In this document: piece by piece, positions 56,383 to 64,000 of the stretch | Numbering within the stretch: position 1 is the stretch's first letter | How the letters are laid out: each line of letters begins with the position of its first letter | From: Magnetospirillum aberrantis SpK | GTDB lineage: Bacteria; Pseudomonadota; Alphaproteobacteria; Rhodospirillales; Magnetospirillaceae | NCBI RefSeq assembly: GCF_011022235.1 | Contig: NZ_JAAIYP010000035.1 | Coordinates: 153,749 to 217,748 of the forward strand | Reading direction: 5' to 3' | DNA length: 64,000 nt | Made by a program: the position numbers and the translations under genes | The notes under the pieces: generated by a model | Told to the model about the DNA's origin: nothing | The model's input: the letters and a program-made list of their open reading frames with translations, nothing else | The model's database searches: none

Positions 56383-56412
56383 ATCATGTCCGAACCCCCG
56401 GTTCACGGTCAA
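56383..56412 (-). promoter_or_regulatory. candidate sigma-70 promoter for the riboswitch transcript
   Basis: On the minus strand TTGACC (56412-56407), an 18-base spacer and CATGAT (56388-56383) resemble -35/-10 elements. A start about 7 bases later would fall just before the first aptamer. The stretch between the upstream gene stop and the riboswitch is only 58 bases, so this is the natural position. Confidence 0.5.
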
Positions 56413-56432
56413 GCCCCGGTTTACCGCAAGCC

Positions 56433-57173
56433 CTATTCCAAACCCCGCCGCTGGCGATCGGCGGCGGCGATGGCTGCTTCGGCGTTCTCGCCGGGCGCCA
56501 GTTGGTGGGTTCCCATGGCCGGCAACAGCGGGATACGGTGACCCAGCCAGGTGAAGGGCGGATCGGGAATGCGGGCGCAGATGGCCTCGACCTTGGGGCG
56601 GGCCTGGTCCTCGGACGTGCCGGGCAGCAAGATGGCGAAGTCGGAACCGCCCAGACACCCGACCATGTCGCTGGCCCGAAGCGCCCCCACCACCACCGCC
56701 GCCACATGACGCAAGGCGCCCTCGCCCGCCGCCAGACCGTAAATTTGACGCAACGCCTCGATCCCCGCCACCTGGACCAGGGCGACGGTGCCGGAGCTTT
56801 CGCCCGAGACAAGGAACGATTCGAGCTCGCGGACAAAGGCCCGGCGCGTCAGGCACGGCACCACCGAGTGACGGTCGCTTTGCTGTTCCAGCCACGACGA
56901 CCGGCGCTCGGCCTGATCGGACAGCCAGTGCAGACGCTCGATTTCCGCCAGGATCGGCGTGATCGCCGTCAACAGGGCCGGCGTCACCGCTTCGGCCGGC
57001 AGGCCCAGCACCGAAGCGACGTCCGACGCCTCGGGCGGCGGCGAGGCGCGGGCGGCCTGTTCATAGGCGTGGAACGGTTGGTTGTGGCGGCGTGAAGCCC
57101 CCTCGCGCCCGGATGCGTAGCCCTGGGTGCGCAATGACGGCTCGACACGTTCTGTGCGATATTCATTGGCCAT
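56433..57173 (-). CDS. GGDEF-like protein with degenerate active site
   Basis: This 246-residue soluble protein has an N-terminal low-complexity region (about 1-60), a helical linker and a GGDEF-type fold (about 110-240; VPCLTRRAFVRELESFL start). The signature motif reads LGGSDFAILLPG, that is GGSDF instead of GGDEF (about 174-178), so cyclase activity is unlikely; it may bind GTP or c-di-GMP or act as a scaffold. The ATG at 57173 has GGAAGA upstream. The following glycine riboswitch unit starts 58 bases after its stop. Confidence 0.8.
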   Translation of the reverse strand: MANEYRTERVEPSLRTQGYASGREGASRRHNQPFHAYEQAARASPPPEASDVASVLGLPAEAVTPALLTAITPILAEIERLHWLSDQAERRSSWLEQQSDRHSVVPCLTRRAFVRELESFLVSGESSGTVALVQVAGIEALRQIYGLAAGEGALRHVAAVVVGALRASDMVGCLGGSDFAILLPGTSEDQARPKVEAICARIPDPPFTWLGHRIPLLPAMGTHQLAPGENAEAAIAAADRQRRGLE

Positions 57174-57294
57174 GGAATTCTTCCGTGTTTCCAAAAGGAT
57201 CATAGCACGATCCACAGGCCACTTGCACAGTGGCGCGTGATTCCTATAATCCGCCCTTTCCTCGAATGCCCCCGGCGGGGGGAGGACAGACACG

Positions 57295-57810
57295 ATGACG
57301 AACGCCGTGCCGCAGGTTGGCATCATCATGGGCAGCCAGTCCGACTGGGAAACCATGCGCCATGCCGCGCAAGTCCTGGCCGAATTGGGCGTCGCCTACG
57401 AAACCCGCGTGGTTTCCGCCCACCGCACCCCCAAGCGTCTGGTGGATTACGCCAGTTCGGCCAAGGGACGCGGGCTCAAGGTGGTGATCGCCGGCGCCGG
57501 CGGCGCCGCCCACCTGCCGGGCATGACCGCCTCGATGACCGCGCTGCCGGTGCTGGGCGTGCCGGTGGAAAGCCGCACCATGAAGGGCATCGACTCGCTT
57601 TATTCCATCGTCCAGATGCCGGGCGGCGTGCCGGTCGGCACCCTGGCCATCGGCAAGGCGGGGGCCACCAACGCCGGCCTGATGGCGGCGTCGATCCTGG
57701 CGCTTTCCGACGAGGCCCTGGCCGAACGGCTCGAGGCTTGGCGCACCCGCCAAACCGAAAGCGTGGCGGAAAAACCCGTCGATTCCGAACATCCCGACCT
57801 GATCGTCTGA
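57295..57810 (+). CDS. purE: N5-carboxyaminoimidazole ribonucleotide mutase
   Basis: This 171-residue enzyme converts N5-CAIR to CAIR in purine synthesis. It starts with [12 protein letters not shown], and [13 protein letters not shown] and [16 protein letters not shown] carry active-site residues. GGGGGAGGA lies a few bases before the ATG at 57295. purK follows after 9 bases, forming the usual purEK operon. Confidence 0.96.
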   Translation: MTNAVPQVGIIMGSQSDWETMRHAAQVLAELGVAYETRVVSAHRTPKRLVDYASSAKGRGLKVVIAGAGGAAHLPGMTASMTALPVLGVPVESRTMKGIDSLYSIVQMPGGVPVGTLAIGKAGATNAGLMAASILALSDEALAERLEAWRTRQTESVAEKPVDSEHPDLIV

Positions 57811-57819
57811 GGCCCGGCC

Positions 57820-58905
57820 ATGACCACGCCCACTCCGCTCCCTCCGGGATCCACCATCGGCATCATCGGCGGCGGCCAGTTGGGCCGCATGGCCGCGCTG
57901 GCGGCGGCCCGCCTGGGCTATCGCGTCCACGTCTTCTGCCCCGAGGCCGACAGCCCCACCGAACAGGTGGTGGCGGCGGCGACCGTGGCGGAATACACCG
58001 ACCTTGCCGCCCTTGACGGCTTCGCCCGCGCCGTCGACGTTGTCACCTTCGAATTCGAGAACATCCCCGCCGAAAGCGTGCGCGTGCTGTCCGAGCGCGT
58101 TCCCGTGCGCCCCGGCTGGAAAGTTCTCGAGGTCGCCCAGGACCGGGTGGCGGAAAAAAGCTTCTTCAATTCCATCGGCATCGAAACCGCCCCCTGGGCC
58201 CAGGTGAACAGCGCCGCCGAATTGAAGGACGCGGTCGCCAGACTGGGCCGCCCCGCCGTCCTCAAGACCACGCGCTTCGGCTATGACGGCAAGGGACAGG
58301 TCAAGATCACCGCCGACACCGACCTGGATCAGGCATGGGCGACGCTCAAGGGCGCCCCGGCCATCGTGGAAGGATTCATCGACTTCGCCGGCGAGATATC
58401 GGTGATCGTGGCCCGCGGTCTCGACGGCACGTCCGCGACCTTCGACCCGGCGTGGAACGTGCACACCAACCACATCCTCGACACCACCACCGTCCCCGCC
58501 CCCATTCCCCGCTCCCAGGCCGAGGCGGCCATGGCCGCCGCCCACAAGGTGGCCGATGCGCTGGATCTGGTCGGCCTGTTGGCGGTCGAGATGTTCGTGA
58601 CCAAGGACGGCCACCTGTTGGCCAACGAAATGGCGCCCAGGCCGCACAATTCCGGCCACTGGACCATCGACGCCTGCGTCACCGACCAATTCGAGCAATT
58701 CGTGCGCGCGGTGTGTGGCCTGCCGCTGGGCAGCCCCGAGCGCCATTCCGACGCCATTATGAAGAACCTGATCGGCGACAGCGTGAACGATTGGCCGAAC
58801 ATCCTCACCGACCCGGTGGCCAAACTGCACCTGTACGGCAAGGCCGAAGCGCGCGAAGGCCGCAAGATGGGACACGTCACCCACTTGAGCCCGCGCAAGC
58901 TGTAA
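57820..58905 (+). CDS. purK: N5-carboxyaminoimidazole ribonucleotide synthase
   Basis: This 361-residue ATP-grasp enzyme produces N5-CAIR from AIR, bicarbonate and ATP. It shows IGIIGGGQLGRMAALAAARLGY at the start, FEFENIPAE, KTTRFGYDGKGQ and NEMAPRPHNSGHWTIDAC. It follows purE by 9 bases and is followed by a 198-base gap before a dedA-like gene. Confidence 0.96.
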   Translation: MTTPTPLPPGSTIGIIGGGQLGRMAALAAARLGYRVHVFCPEADSPTEQVVAAATVAEYTDLAALDGFARAVDVVTFEFENIPAESVRVLSERVPVRPGWKVLEVAQDRVAEKSFFNSIGIETAPWAQVNSAAELKDAVARLGRPAVLKTTRFGYDGKGQVKITADTDLDQAWATLKGAPAIVEGFIDFAGEISVIVARGLDGTSATFDPAWNVHTNHILDTTTVPAPIPRSQAEAAMAAAHKVADALDLVGLLAVEMFVTKDGHLLANEMAPRPHNSGHWTIDACVTDQFEQFVRAVCGLPLGSPERHSDAIMKNLIGDSVNDWPNILTDPVAKLHLYGKAEAREGRKMGHVTHLSPRKL

Positions 58906-59103
58906 CCGCCGCATTCCGGGCATGACGGTTCGGAGACGTGCAAGATTGGTCATTGACGCCCCCGCCGCCAATGCGGGATTTTGCAAAAAACAAAACGGCC
59001 GCCGTTGAAAAACGGAAGACGTTGACCGAGATCATCGCCGGACGCACCGCCCCTTCCCAAGGGACCGCCGCGTCCTTGTCGGGACTTCAGCGGGCAGGGA
59101 CCT

Positions 59104-59751
59104 TTGGAAGAGTTCATCCTTCGGCTTGCCGCCGAATACCATTACCTGACCTACCCGCTGGTGCTGGTGGCCACCTTCATCGAAGGCGAGACCATCGTCA
59201 TCTTGATGGGTGCGGCCAGTTCGGCGGGCGAATTGCCCATCAACGTGGAGCTTCTGGCCCTGGCCGCCTTTGCCGGCAGCTTCTGCGGCGACCAGCTTTA
59301 CTACCTGATCGGCCGGCGCTACGGGGCGCCATTGCTGAATCGCTGGCCGACCCTGGGGCACAAGATCGAGTGGGCGTTCCAACTGGTCAAGGATCATCCG
59401 ACCCTATTCATCCTGTCGTTCCGCTTCATCTACGGCATCCGCAACATCGCCCCGTTCGTCATCGGCATCTCGGGCGTGCCGCGGCTGCGCTACATGGTCC
59501 TGAACTTCATCGCCGCCATGGTGTGGGCCCACAGCTTCGCCTGGGGCGGCTATTGGCTGGGCAAGGCGCTGGAACACTGGCTAGGCGAGAACAAGTGGTA
59601 TGCGCTGTTGGGGTTCTTCGCCCTGGCATTGCTGGTCGGCGCCATCGGCTACCTCAAGCAAAAGCGCAAGCTGCGGGCGCTCGAGGCCAAGGAACGGGCC
59701 GAGAGCGACACATCCGCCGCTTCGGCCGACGTCCCTTCGGTCAGCGAGTAA
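59104..59751 (+). CDS. DedA family membrane protein
   Basis: This 215-residue inner-membrane protein has five or six helices and the VTT/DedA motifs FIEGETIVILMGA, GDQLYYLIGRRYG and FRFIYGIRNIAPFVIGISGV. DedA proteins support lipid translocation or membrane homeostasis. The start is a TTG at 59104 with AGGGA close upstream. Its stop abuts the stop of coq9 on the other strand. The C-terminal tail is charged and Ser-rich. Confidence 0.88.
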   Translation: MEEFILRLAAEYHYLTYPLVLVATFIEGETIVILMGAASSAGELPINVELLALAAFAGSFCGDQLYYLIGRRYGAPLLNRWPTLGHKIEWAFQLVKDHPTLFILSFRFIYGIRNIAPFVIGISGVPRLRYMVLNFIAAMVWAHSFAWGGYWLGKALEHWLGENKWYALLGFFALALLVGAIGYLKQKRKLRALEAKERAESDTSAASADVPSVSE

Positions 59752-60384
59752 TCACAACCCGCGCGGCAACCCAACACCGCGCGGCAGCTTCCCCAACCAG
59801 CCGCCGGCCTGTTTGCGCAAGGCGGTGACACGGCCGACATCGGCCAGACGGCGGCGCAGGAAGGCGCGGGTGTCGGCGCAATCCTCGGACGGGTCGTCCA
59901 GCCAGAACAGCATCGTCGCCGAATAGATCGCCCCCAAAGTCAGGCGCTTGGTGTACCAGGAGAAATCGTTCGAACGTTCGCCGGCCAGCCGCCATGTCGC
60001 CTCGACGGTGGCGGCGGTGGCACGCGCCGCCCGCACCGGATCAAGCGCCATCACCGCCAATCCCCGGCGGATCGCCTCGCGGTGCGGCGCCCAGCGGGTG
60101 AAGCGGGCGTCAAGCACGGCCAACACCCGTTCCGGCACACGCAACGCCACCAGATCCCGGCCGGCAAGGTCTTCCTCCATCATGCGGTCGGCCAAGGCGG
60201 CGAAATGGGCCACCGCTTCGGCCGCGCCGCCCATGAAGGCGCGCTCGGCCAACGACGGGTCCAGACCTTCGGCGACGGCGGCTTCAGCCAGAACCCGCAG
60301 CGACCAGCCCTCGAACACCACATGGGGCAAGGCCGCCAAAACCAGACGGTCGCGAATCTCTTGGAAATCCATGTTCGTCCTCAT
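59752..60384 (-). CDS. coq9: COQ9 family protein (ubiquinone synthesis)
   Basis: This 210-residue helical lipid-binding protein assists Coq7 in ubiquinone synthesis. It starts MRTNMDFQEIRDRLVLAALP, and VPFEGWS-like FEGWSLRVLAEAA with WYTKRLTLGAIYSATMLFWLDD is the hallmark C-domain. The ATG (60384) overlaps the def stop (ATGA), so the start is fixed by coupling, although 60372 is possible. It is convergent with dedA without a gap. Confidence 0.9.
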   Translation of the reverse strand: MRTNMDFQEIRDRLVLAALPHVVFEGWSLRVLAEAAVAEGLDPSLAERAFMGGAAEAVAHFAALADRMMEEDLAGRDLVALRVPERVLAVLDARFTRWAPHREAIRRGLAVMALDPVRAARATAATVEATWRLAGERSNDFSWYTKRLTLGAIYSATMLFWLDDPSEDCADTRAFLRRRLADVGRVTALRKQAGGWLGKLPRGVGLPRGL

Positions 60385-60911
60385 CCTTCCCGGTCCAGGC
60401 CGCGCCGCATTTCCTCGACAAAGCCGAAGCGGCCGAGATCGGGCATGCGCTGGGGATACAAAATGCCGTCCAGATGGTCGCATTCATGCTGAACCACGCG
60501 GGCGTGGAACCCCTCGGCCAAGCAATCGACCGGACGGCCGTCACGGTCAAGCCCGGCATAGCGGATGCGGCACCAGCGCGGCACCGCCCCGGTCAACCCC
60601 GGCAACGACAGGCAGCCTTCGTACCCGACTTGGGTGCCGGCGTCGAGAGGCTGGATCACCGGGTTCAGCAACACCGACACCGGTACCACTCCCTCCTCGC
60701 TTTCGGCACGGGCGGCGGGGACGTGGAACACCACCACCCGCAACGGCGCATGTACCTGGGGAGCGGCCAAACCGGCGGCGTTGGCGTCTTGCATGGTCTC
60801 GATCATGTCGTCGATCAGGCGCTGTATCTCGGGGGCCGACGGGTCGTCCACCGCCTCGGCCGGGCGGGCCAGAATCGGGTGTCCCATGCGGGCAATTTTC
60901 AAAATCGCCAT
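60381..60911 (-). CDS. def: peptide deformylase
   Basis: This 176-residue metallo-enzyme removes the formyl group from new proteins. The three motifs are present: GLAAPQV (residues 47-53), EGCLS (about 98) and QHECDHLDG (about 140). The ATG at 60911 is chosen because the N-terminus MAILKIARMGHPIL matches the family. coq9 follows with four-base overlap. rpsU is divergent 119 bases away. Confidence 0.95.
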   Translation of the reverse strand: MAILKIARMGHPILARPAEAVDDPSAPEIQRLIDDMIETMQDANAAGLAAPQVHAPLRVVVFHVPAARAESEEGVVPVSVLLNPVIQPLDAGTQVGYEGCLSLPGLTGAVPRWCRIRYAGLDRDGRPVDCLAEGFHARVVQHECDHLDGILYPQRMPDLGRFGFVEEMRRGLDREG

Positions 60912-61029
60912 GTCCCCGTTCGACTCCTCTTGAGCTGGCGGCGGGAGTATGCTATCTGAGCGTCCTTCCCGGACGGCACCCGTGTCGTGCGACGGGGTTC
61001 TATTCAGCGTAGAGGAGCTGAGACACAAC

Positions 61030-61233
61030 GTGCAAGTTCTCGTTCGTGACAACAACGTCGACCAGGCCCTGAAGGCGCTCAAGAAGAAGATGCAGCGCGA
61101 GGGCGTGTTCCGTGAGATGAAGCTGCGCCGCAACTACGAGAAGCCCTCGGAGCGCCGCGCCCGCGAAAAGGCCGAGGCCGTGCGCCGCGCCCGCAAGCTG
61201 GAGCGCAAGCGCTTGGAGCGTGAGGGCTTCTAA
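61030..61233 (+). CDS. rpsU: 30S ribosomal protein S21
   Basis: This is a 67-residue basic protein with the S21 start [25 protein letters not shown] and the arginine-rich tail. It begins with GTG at 61030; GAGGAG lies about 12 bases upstream. S21 helps initiation on the 30S subunit. Length and sequence are normal for alphaproteobacteria. Confidence 0.95.
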   Translation: MQVLVRDNNVDQALKALKKKMQREGVFREMKLRRNYEKPSERRAREKAEAVRRARKLERKRLEREGF

Positions 61234-61603
61234 GGCGACAGCCGCCCGCGATTGTCGGCGGCCCTTGGAAAGACTCCTCTACCCTCCCCCGCCATTTTTT
61301 TGGCGAGAGAGCAACAAGGTCTGACCAAAGTCAATTGCGCAAGAGCGCCGCGATGCCATCATCGCGGCGCTCTTGGCGTTTGGCACCTCGGTTTGCTCGG
61401 GCATCTCCCCCTGTCCCCGTCCCCCCGACTTCCGGGGTCGCCATCGCCAAGAGACCGCGATCAGCCTAAAAATTAAGCAGCGCATTTCATTCTTATGGCA
61501 TGCCTCTTAGGCAGGCAGCCATGCGTCTAACGCAATGGTGCCCATACGCACAGCCCTCTATACGGTAGGTAACGTAGTTTTAACCGACCTTATGAGAGGT
61601 CCA
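61234..61603. other. 370-base intergenic region downstream of rpsU
   Basis: No gene is apparent. It contains a perfect 15-base inverted repeat (61341-61374), an FNR-like half pattern (CTGACCAAAGTCAA at 61321-61334), and an AT-richer stretch (61460-61500) that may hold the promoter of the downstream sensor gene. Confidence 0.55.
61341..61374 (+). repeat. perfect 15-base inverted repeat
   Basis: AAGAGCGCCGCGATG (61341-61355) and CATCGCGGCGCTCTT (61360-61374) pair perfectly around a four-base loop. It could be the rpsU terminator, though no T-run follows; a regulatory or RNA structure is possible. Confidence 0.7.
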
Positions 61604-62641
61604 ATGGCTTCCGTCGCCCACCTTTTGGAAATCACCAACACCGTCGCGGTGGAGACCGATCAAAAGATCGACCGCATCCACGGCATCACCCGGCGGTCGC
61701 GTATGCTGGCGCTCAACGCCTCGATCGAGGCCCAGCGCGTCGGCCAGATGGGGCGCGGTTTTGCCGTTGTCGCGGACGAAGTCAAGGCCATCTCGGCCGA
61801 AATTTCCCAAGTCACCGATTCCTTGCGCGGCGAACTCAAGGGCAAGCTTGCCACCTTGTCCGATTTCGGACGCTCGCTGGCCAACGAAGTCGCCCGCGTG
61901 CGTGGCGAACGTCTGGCCGATCTGGCCCACAACGCGGTCGAGATCGCCGACCGCAACCTTTACGAACGGTCGTGCGACGTACGCTGGTGGGCCACCGACC
62001 AGGCGGTGGTGGATTGCGCCGCCAACCCGGCCGATCAGGGTCATTCCCGCCACGCGTCGAAGCGGCTGGGGGTGATCCTCGCCTCCTACACCGTTTATCT
62101 GGACCTGTGGGTGGCCGATGCCTCGGGACGGGTCATCGCCAACGGCCGGCCGGGGCGTTATCCCAACGTCATCGGCACCGATGTTTCCGACGAGCAATGG
62201 TTCAAGGACGCCATGGCCACCCGTGATGGCGGCGAGTTCGCGGTCGCCGACATCACCCGCAACCGCAGCCTGGATAACGCCGTGGTCGCCACCTACGCCA
62301 CCGCCATCCGCGAGGGCGGCGAAACCAACGGCGCCCCGATCGGCGCGTTGGGCATCTTTTTCGACTGGGAAGCCCAGGGCCGCAGCATCGTCGAAGGCGT
62401 GCGCCTGTCCCCCGAGGAAAAGGCCAAGAGCCGCTGTCTGATCATCGACCGCAACCATCGCATCATCGCCGATTCCGCCGGTTGCGGCGATCTCAGCGAG
62501 CACTTCCAGCTCAGCACCCGGAGCGGTGAGCGCGGCTATTACATCGACGGGTTCGGTTCGACGGTGGGCTATGCCCTGACCCCCGGCTACGAAACCTATG
62601 CCGGCCTGGGCTGGTACGGCGTCATCATCCAAGACGAATAA
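61604..62641 (+). CDS. soluble chemoreceptor-tip protein with C-terminal PDC-like sensor
   Basis: This 345-residue protein has no membrane segment. Its first 110 residues contain a short MCP signalling tip (LALNASIEAQRVGQMGRGFAV), then a PDC/Cache-like sensor fold (about 130-340: YLDLWVADASGRVIANGRPG, DVSDEQWFKDAMATRDGGEF, and LGIFFDWEAQGRSIVEGV). The order is the reverse of normal receptors and the signalling helix is far shorter than usual. It may modulate CheA/CheW arrays. Start ATG 61604 has GAGAGGT upstream. Confidence 0.78.
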   Translation: MASVAHLLEITNTVAVETDQKIDRIHGITRRSRMLALNASIEAQRVGQMGRGFAVVADEVKAISAEISQVTDSLRGELKGKLATLSDFGRSLANEVARVRGERLADLAHNAVEIADRNLYERSCDVRWWATDQAVVDCAANPADQGHSRHASKRLGVILASYTVYLDLWVADASGRVIANGRPGRYPNVIGTDVSDEQWFKDAMATRDGGEFAVADITRNRSLDNAVVATYATAIREGGETNGAPIGALGIFFDWEAQGRSIVEGVRLSPEEKAKSRCLIIDRNHRIIADSAGCGDLSEHFQLSTRSGERGYYIDGFGSTVGYALTPGYETYAGLGWYGVIIQDE

Positions 62642-62738
62642 CCCTTCCACCCTGGGTAAGACGACGGTGCTGCCAAAGCGCGCTAAAGCCGCTATGGTTG
62701 CGTTTGCACATATCGCCAGGAAAGGGGAATGGCAAGCC

Positions 62739-63164
62739 ATGGCCCGCGTCATTCTGGAACCGCGCGAAGACCGCGCGGTTTTCGTCTTGCCCTTGACCAT
62801 CCGCCCCGAACACATCGACGAGAACGGCCACGTCAACAACGTAGTCTATGTGGGATGGCTGCAAGAGGTCGGCACCGCCCATTGGGCGGCCAATTTCGAG
62901 ACCGACCAGCGGGCTCCGTGGTCGTGGGTGGCATTGCGTCACGAGATCGACTATTTCCGCCCCATCCGCCCCGACGCCGCCGGTGTCCGCGCGGTGACCT
63001 GGGTCGGCGATCCCCAGGGCCCGCGCTTCAAACGCTATGTCCGTATCGAGGACGGCGAAGGCAATTTATGCGCCCAAGGGGTGACCGACTGGTGTCTGGT
63101 GGATGCCACCACCTTGCGCCCACACCGCATCCCCCCTGAGATGCTGGCACCGTTCGAGCATTGA
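62739..63164 (+). CDS. hotdog-fold acyl-CoA thioesterase
   Basis: This 141-residue protein has the 4HBT motif IRPEHIDENGHVNNVVYVGWLQEVG with the catalytic Asp/His region, and RHEIDYFRPIRPDAAGV. It hydrolyses acyl-CoA thioesters; the substrate is unknown. Start 62739 is chosen for the family alignment with AAAGGGG about 11 bases upstream; an earlier ATG at 62694 is possible. Confidence 0.85.
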   Translation: MARVILEPREDRAVFVLPLTIRPEHIDENGHVNNVVYVGWLQEVGTAHWAANFETDQRAPWSWVALRHEIDYFRPIRPDAAGVRAVTWVGDPQGPRFKRYVRIEDGEGNLCAQGVTDWCLVDATTLRPHRIPPEMLAPFEH

Positions 63165-63295
63165 ACCGGATCGCCCTGGCGCTTACCCTGGCCGGGTTTT
63201 CACCGGAACGGCGACCGCCCATGGCACGGAACGGCATCAGCCGGCGTACGGCACTGACGGCGACATCGGCGTTCATTTGGACGAAAGGACAGGCC

Positions 63296-64000
63296 ATGGC
63301 CGCGCCGCGACCGATCGTGGTGATGATCCACGGCGCCTTTGCCGGCGGCTGGTGCTTCGACGTGTTCCGCGAGACCTTTGCGGCCCAAGACTGGACCTGC
63401 CACACCCCCGACCTGATCGGCCACGGCGGCCGCCGGGACGCCAAGGACGGCCTGCGCGGCGTCGGCCTTGCCGATTATCGCGCCGAACTGGCCACGTTTA
63501 TCCGCGCCTTGCCGGCTCCTCCCCTGCTGCTCGGTCATTCCATGGGGGCGGTGCTGGCCCAACAACTGGCCGCCGAGGGACTGGCGCGAGGGCTGGTCCT
63601 GGTCAGCCCGGCGCCGCGCGCCGGCATCCTGCCGACCAGCACGGCGGAAAAGGCGGCGGCACAAGGGCTGATGTCTCTGGGGGCGTTCTGGCAAGACGCC
63701 ATCCACCCCAATTTCGAAATCGCCGCCCACGATTCGCTGAACAAGATCCCGCCCGCGCAGCAACGTGCGCTGTTCGACCGTTTCGGCCCGGAATCAGGGC
63801 GCGCCCTGTTCGAACTGTTCTTTTGGATGTTGGACCCCACGGCCGCCTCGGCGGTTGACGTGGCGGCGGTCCGCTGTCCGGTGCTGTGCCTGGGCGGCAG
63901 CGACGACCGGGTGTTTTCCACCGCCACCTTGCAAGCGACCGCCGCTCCCTATGTCGGGGCGACAATCCGCGAACTGTCCGGCCACGGTCACATGCTGCCG
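63296..64000 (+). CDS. alpha/beta hydrolase (cut by window end)
   Basis: This partial gene (235 residues so far, no stop seen) has PIVVMIHGAFAGGWCFDVF (oxyanion region), the nucleophile elbow LLLGHSMGAVLAQQLA with Ser, PVLCLGGSDDRVF and a terminal GHGHMLP containing the catalytic His. It is an esterase/hydrolase of unknown substrate. AAAGGA precedes the ATG at 63296 by six bases. An in-frame ATG at 63221 would add a short RR-containing tail but has no ribosome site. Confidence 0.85.
   Translation, partial: MAAPRPIVVMIHGAFAGGWCFDVFRETFAAQDWTCHTPDLIGHGGRRDAKDGLRGVGLADYRAELATFIRALPAPPLLLGHSMGAVLAQQLAAEGLARGLVLVSPAPRAGILPTSTAEKAAAQGLMSLGAFWQDAIHPNFEIAAHDSLNKIPPAQQRALFDRFGPESGRALFELFFWMLDPTAASAVDVAAVRCPVLCLGGSDDRVFSTATLQATAAPYVGATIRELSGHGHMLP

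Noticed and set aside
61321..61334. FNR-like sequence CTGACCAAAGTCAA
   Set aside because: It deviates from TTGAYNNNNRTCAA at the first base, lies about 270 bases from the next start, and its expected start site would fall inside the hairpin at 61341-61374.
63221..63295. Twin-arginine-like extension (SRRTALTATSAF) of the last hydrolase
   Set aside because: The hydrophobic stretch is short and no ribosome site precedes the ATG at 63221, whereas AAAGGA precedes the ATG at 63296.
1..64000. CRISPR arrays, tRNA or rRNA genes, and magnetosome genes
   Set aside because: No regularly spaced repeats, no tRNA T-loop pattern and no rRNA sequence were seen, and no Mam/Mms-type protein was recognised.

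Overview
The window is about 65% GC, gene-dense DNA from an alphaproteobacterium, most likely a Rhodospirillales member close to Magnetospirillum. This rests on the ubiquinone genes coq7 and coq9 together, an S21 gene with a GTG start, several large methyl-accepting chemotaxis proteins (MCPs), a MeaB/AcuI/PrpE propionate gene set, and a perfect FNR-type box. No rRNA, tRNA, CRISPR array or magnetosome gene is visible. The left end of the window has no recognisable gene crossing it. The right end cuts an alpha/beta hydrolase gene.

Region 1 (1-14.8 kb) holds a small lipoprotein, a chemoreceptor, and a minus-strand glycogen/trehalose cluster: glgB, a solute-binding protein, glgX, treZ, malQ, then glgP. 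Several of these genes share start/stop overlaps. A perfect FNR-like palindrome lies between glgB and a small rightward membrane-protein gene. Region 2 (15-25.3 kb) carries the methionine sulfoxide repair pair msrPQ, acuI, a DUF898 plus M48 protease pair, a coupled dsbB-coq7-cupin set, meaB, a PAS-GGDEF protein and a signal peptidase with an extra N-terminal membrane domain.

Region 3 (25.3-33.2 kb) has a second chemoreceptor, the Fe-S maintenance gene ygfZ, and a tightly overlapping run of two glycosyltransferases, asnB and a dihydroorotase. Region 4 (33.3-42.1 kb) is regulatory and more accessory. It holds an internally deleted IS630-type element, an MCP fused to PilZ, an NtrC-family regulator with its kinase (HupR/HupT type), a triple-PAS kinase, and an orphan CysA-like ATPase preceded by a 33-residue membrane ORF.

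Region 5 (42.2-50.8 kb) has a polyprenyl-type glycosyltransferase opposite a ChbG/HpnK-like deacetylase and a transporter, a MocR regulator divergent from a DUF1127 gene with a perfect operator-like palindrome, a hemerythrin, and a large HD-plus-HSP90-type ATPase protein. The last is the best candidate for an under-described (possibly defence) system. Region 6 (50.8-64 kb) is mostly housekeeping: prpE, ubiX, pfkA, a tandem glycine riboswitch ahead of a UPF0126 membrane protein, a degenerate GGDEF protein, purEK, a DedA protein, coq9-def, rpsU, a soluble chemoreceptor-tip/sensor protein, a thioesterase and the cut hydrolase.

Together the genes suggest a motile organism that stores glycogen, can use propionate-type carbon, makes ubiquinone and devotes much coding capacity to sensing, with oxygen-linked control (FNR box, hemerythrin).
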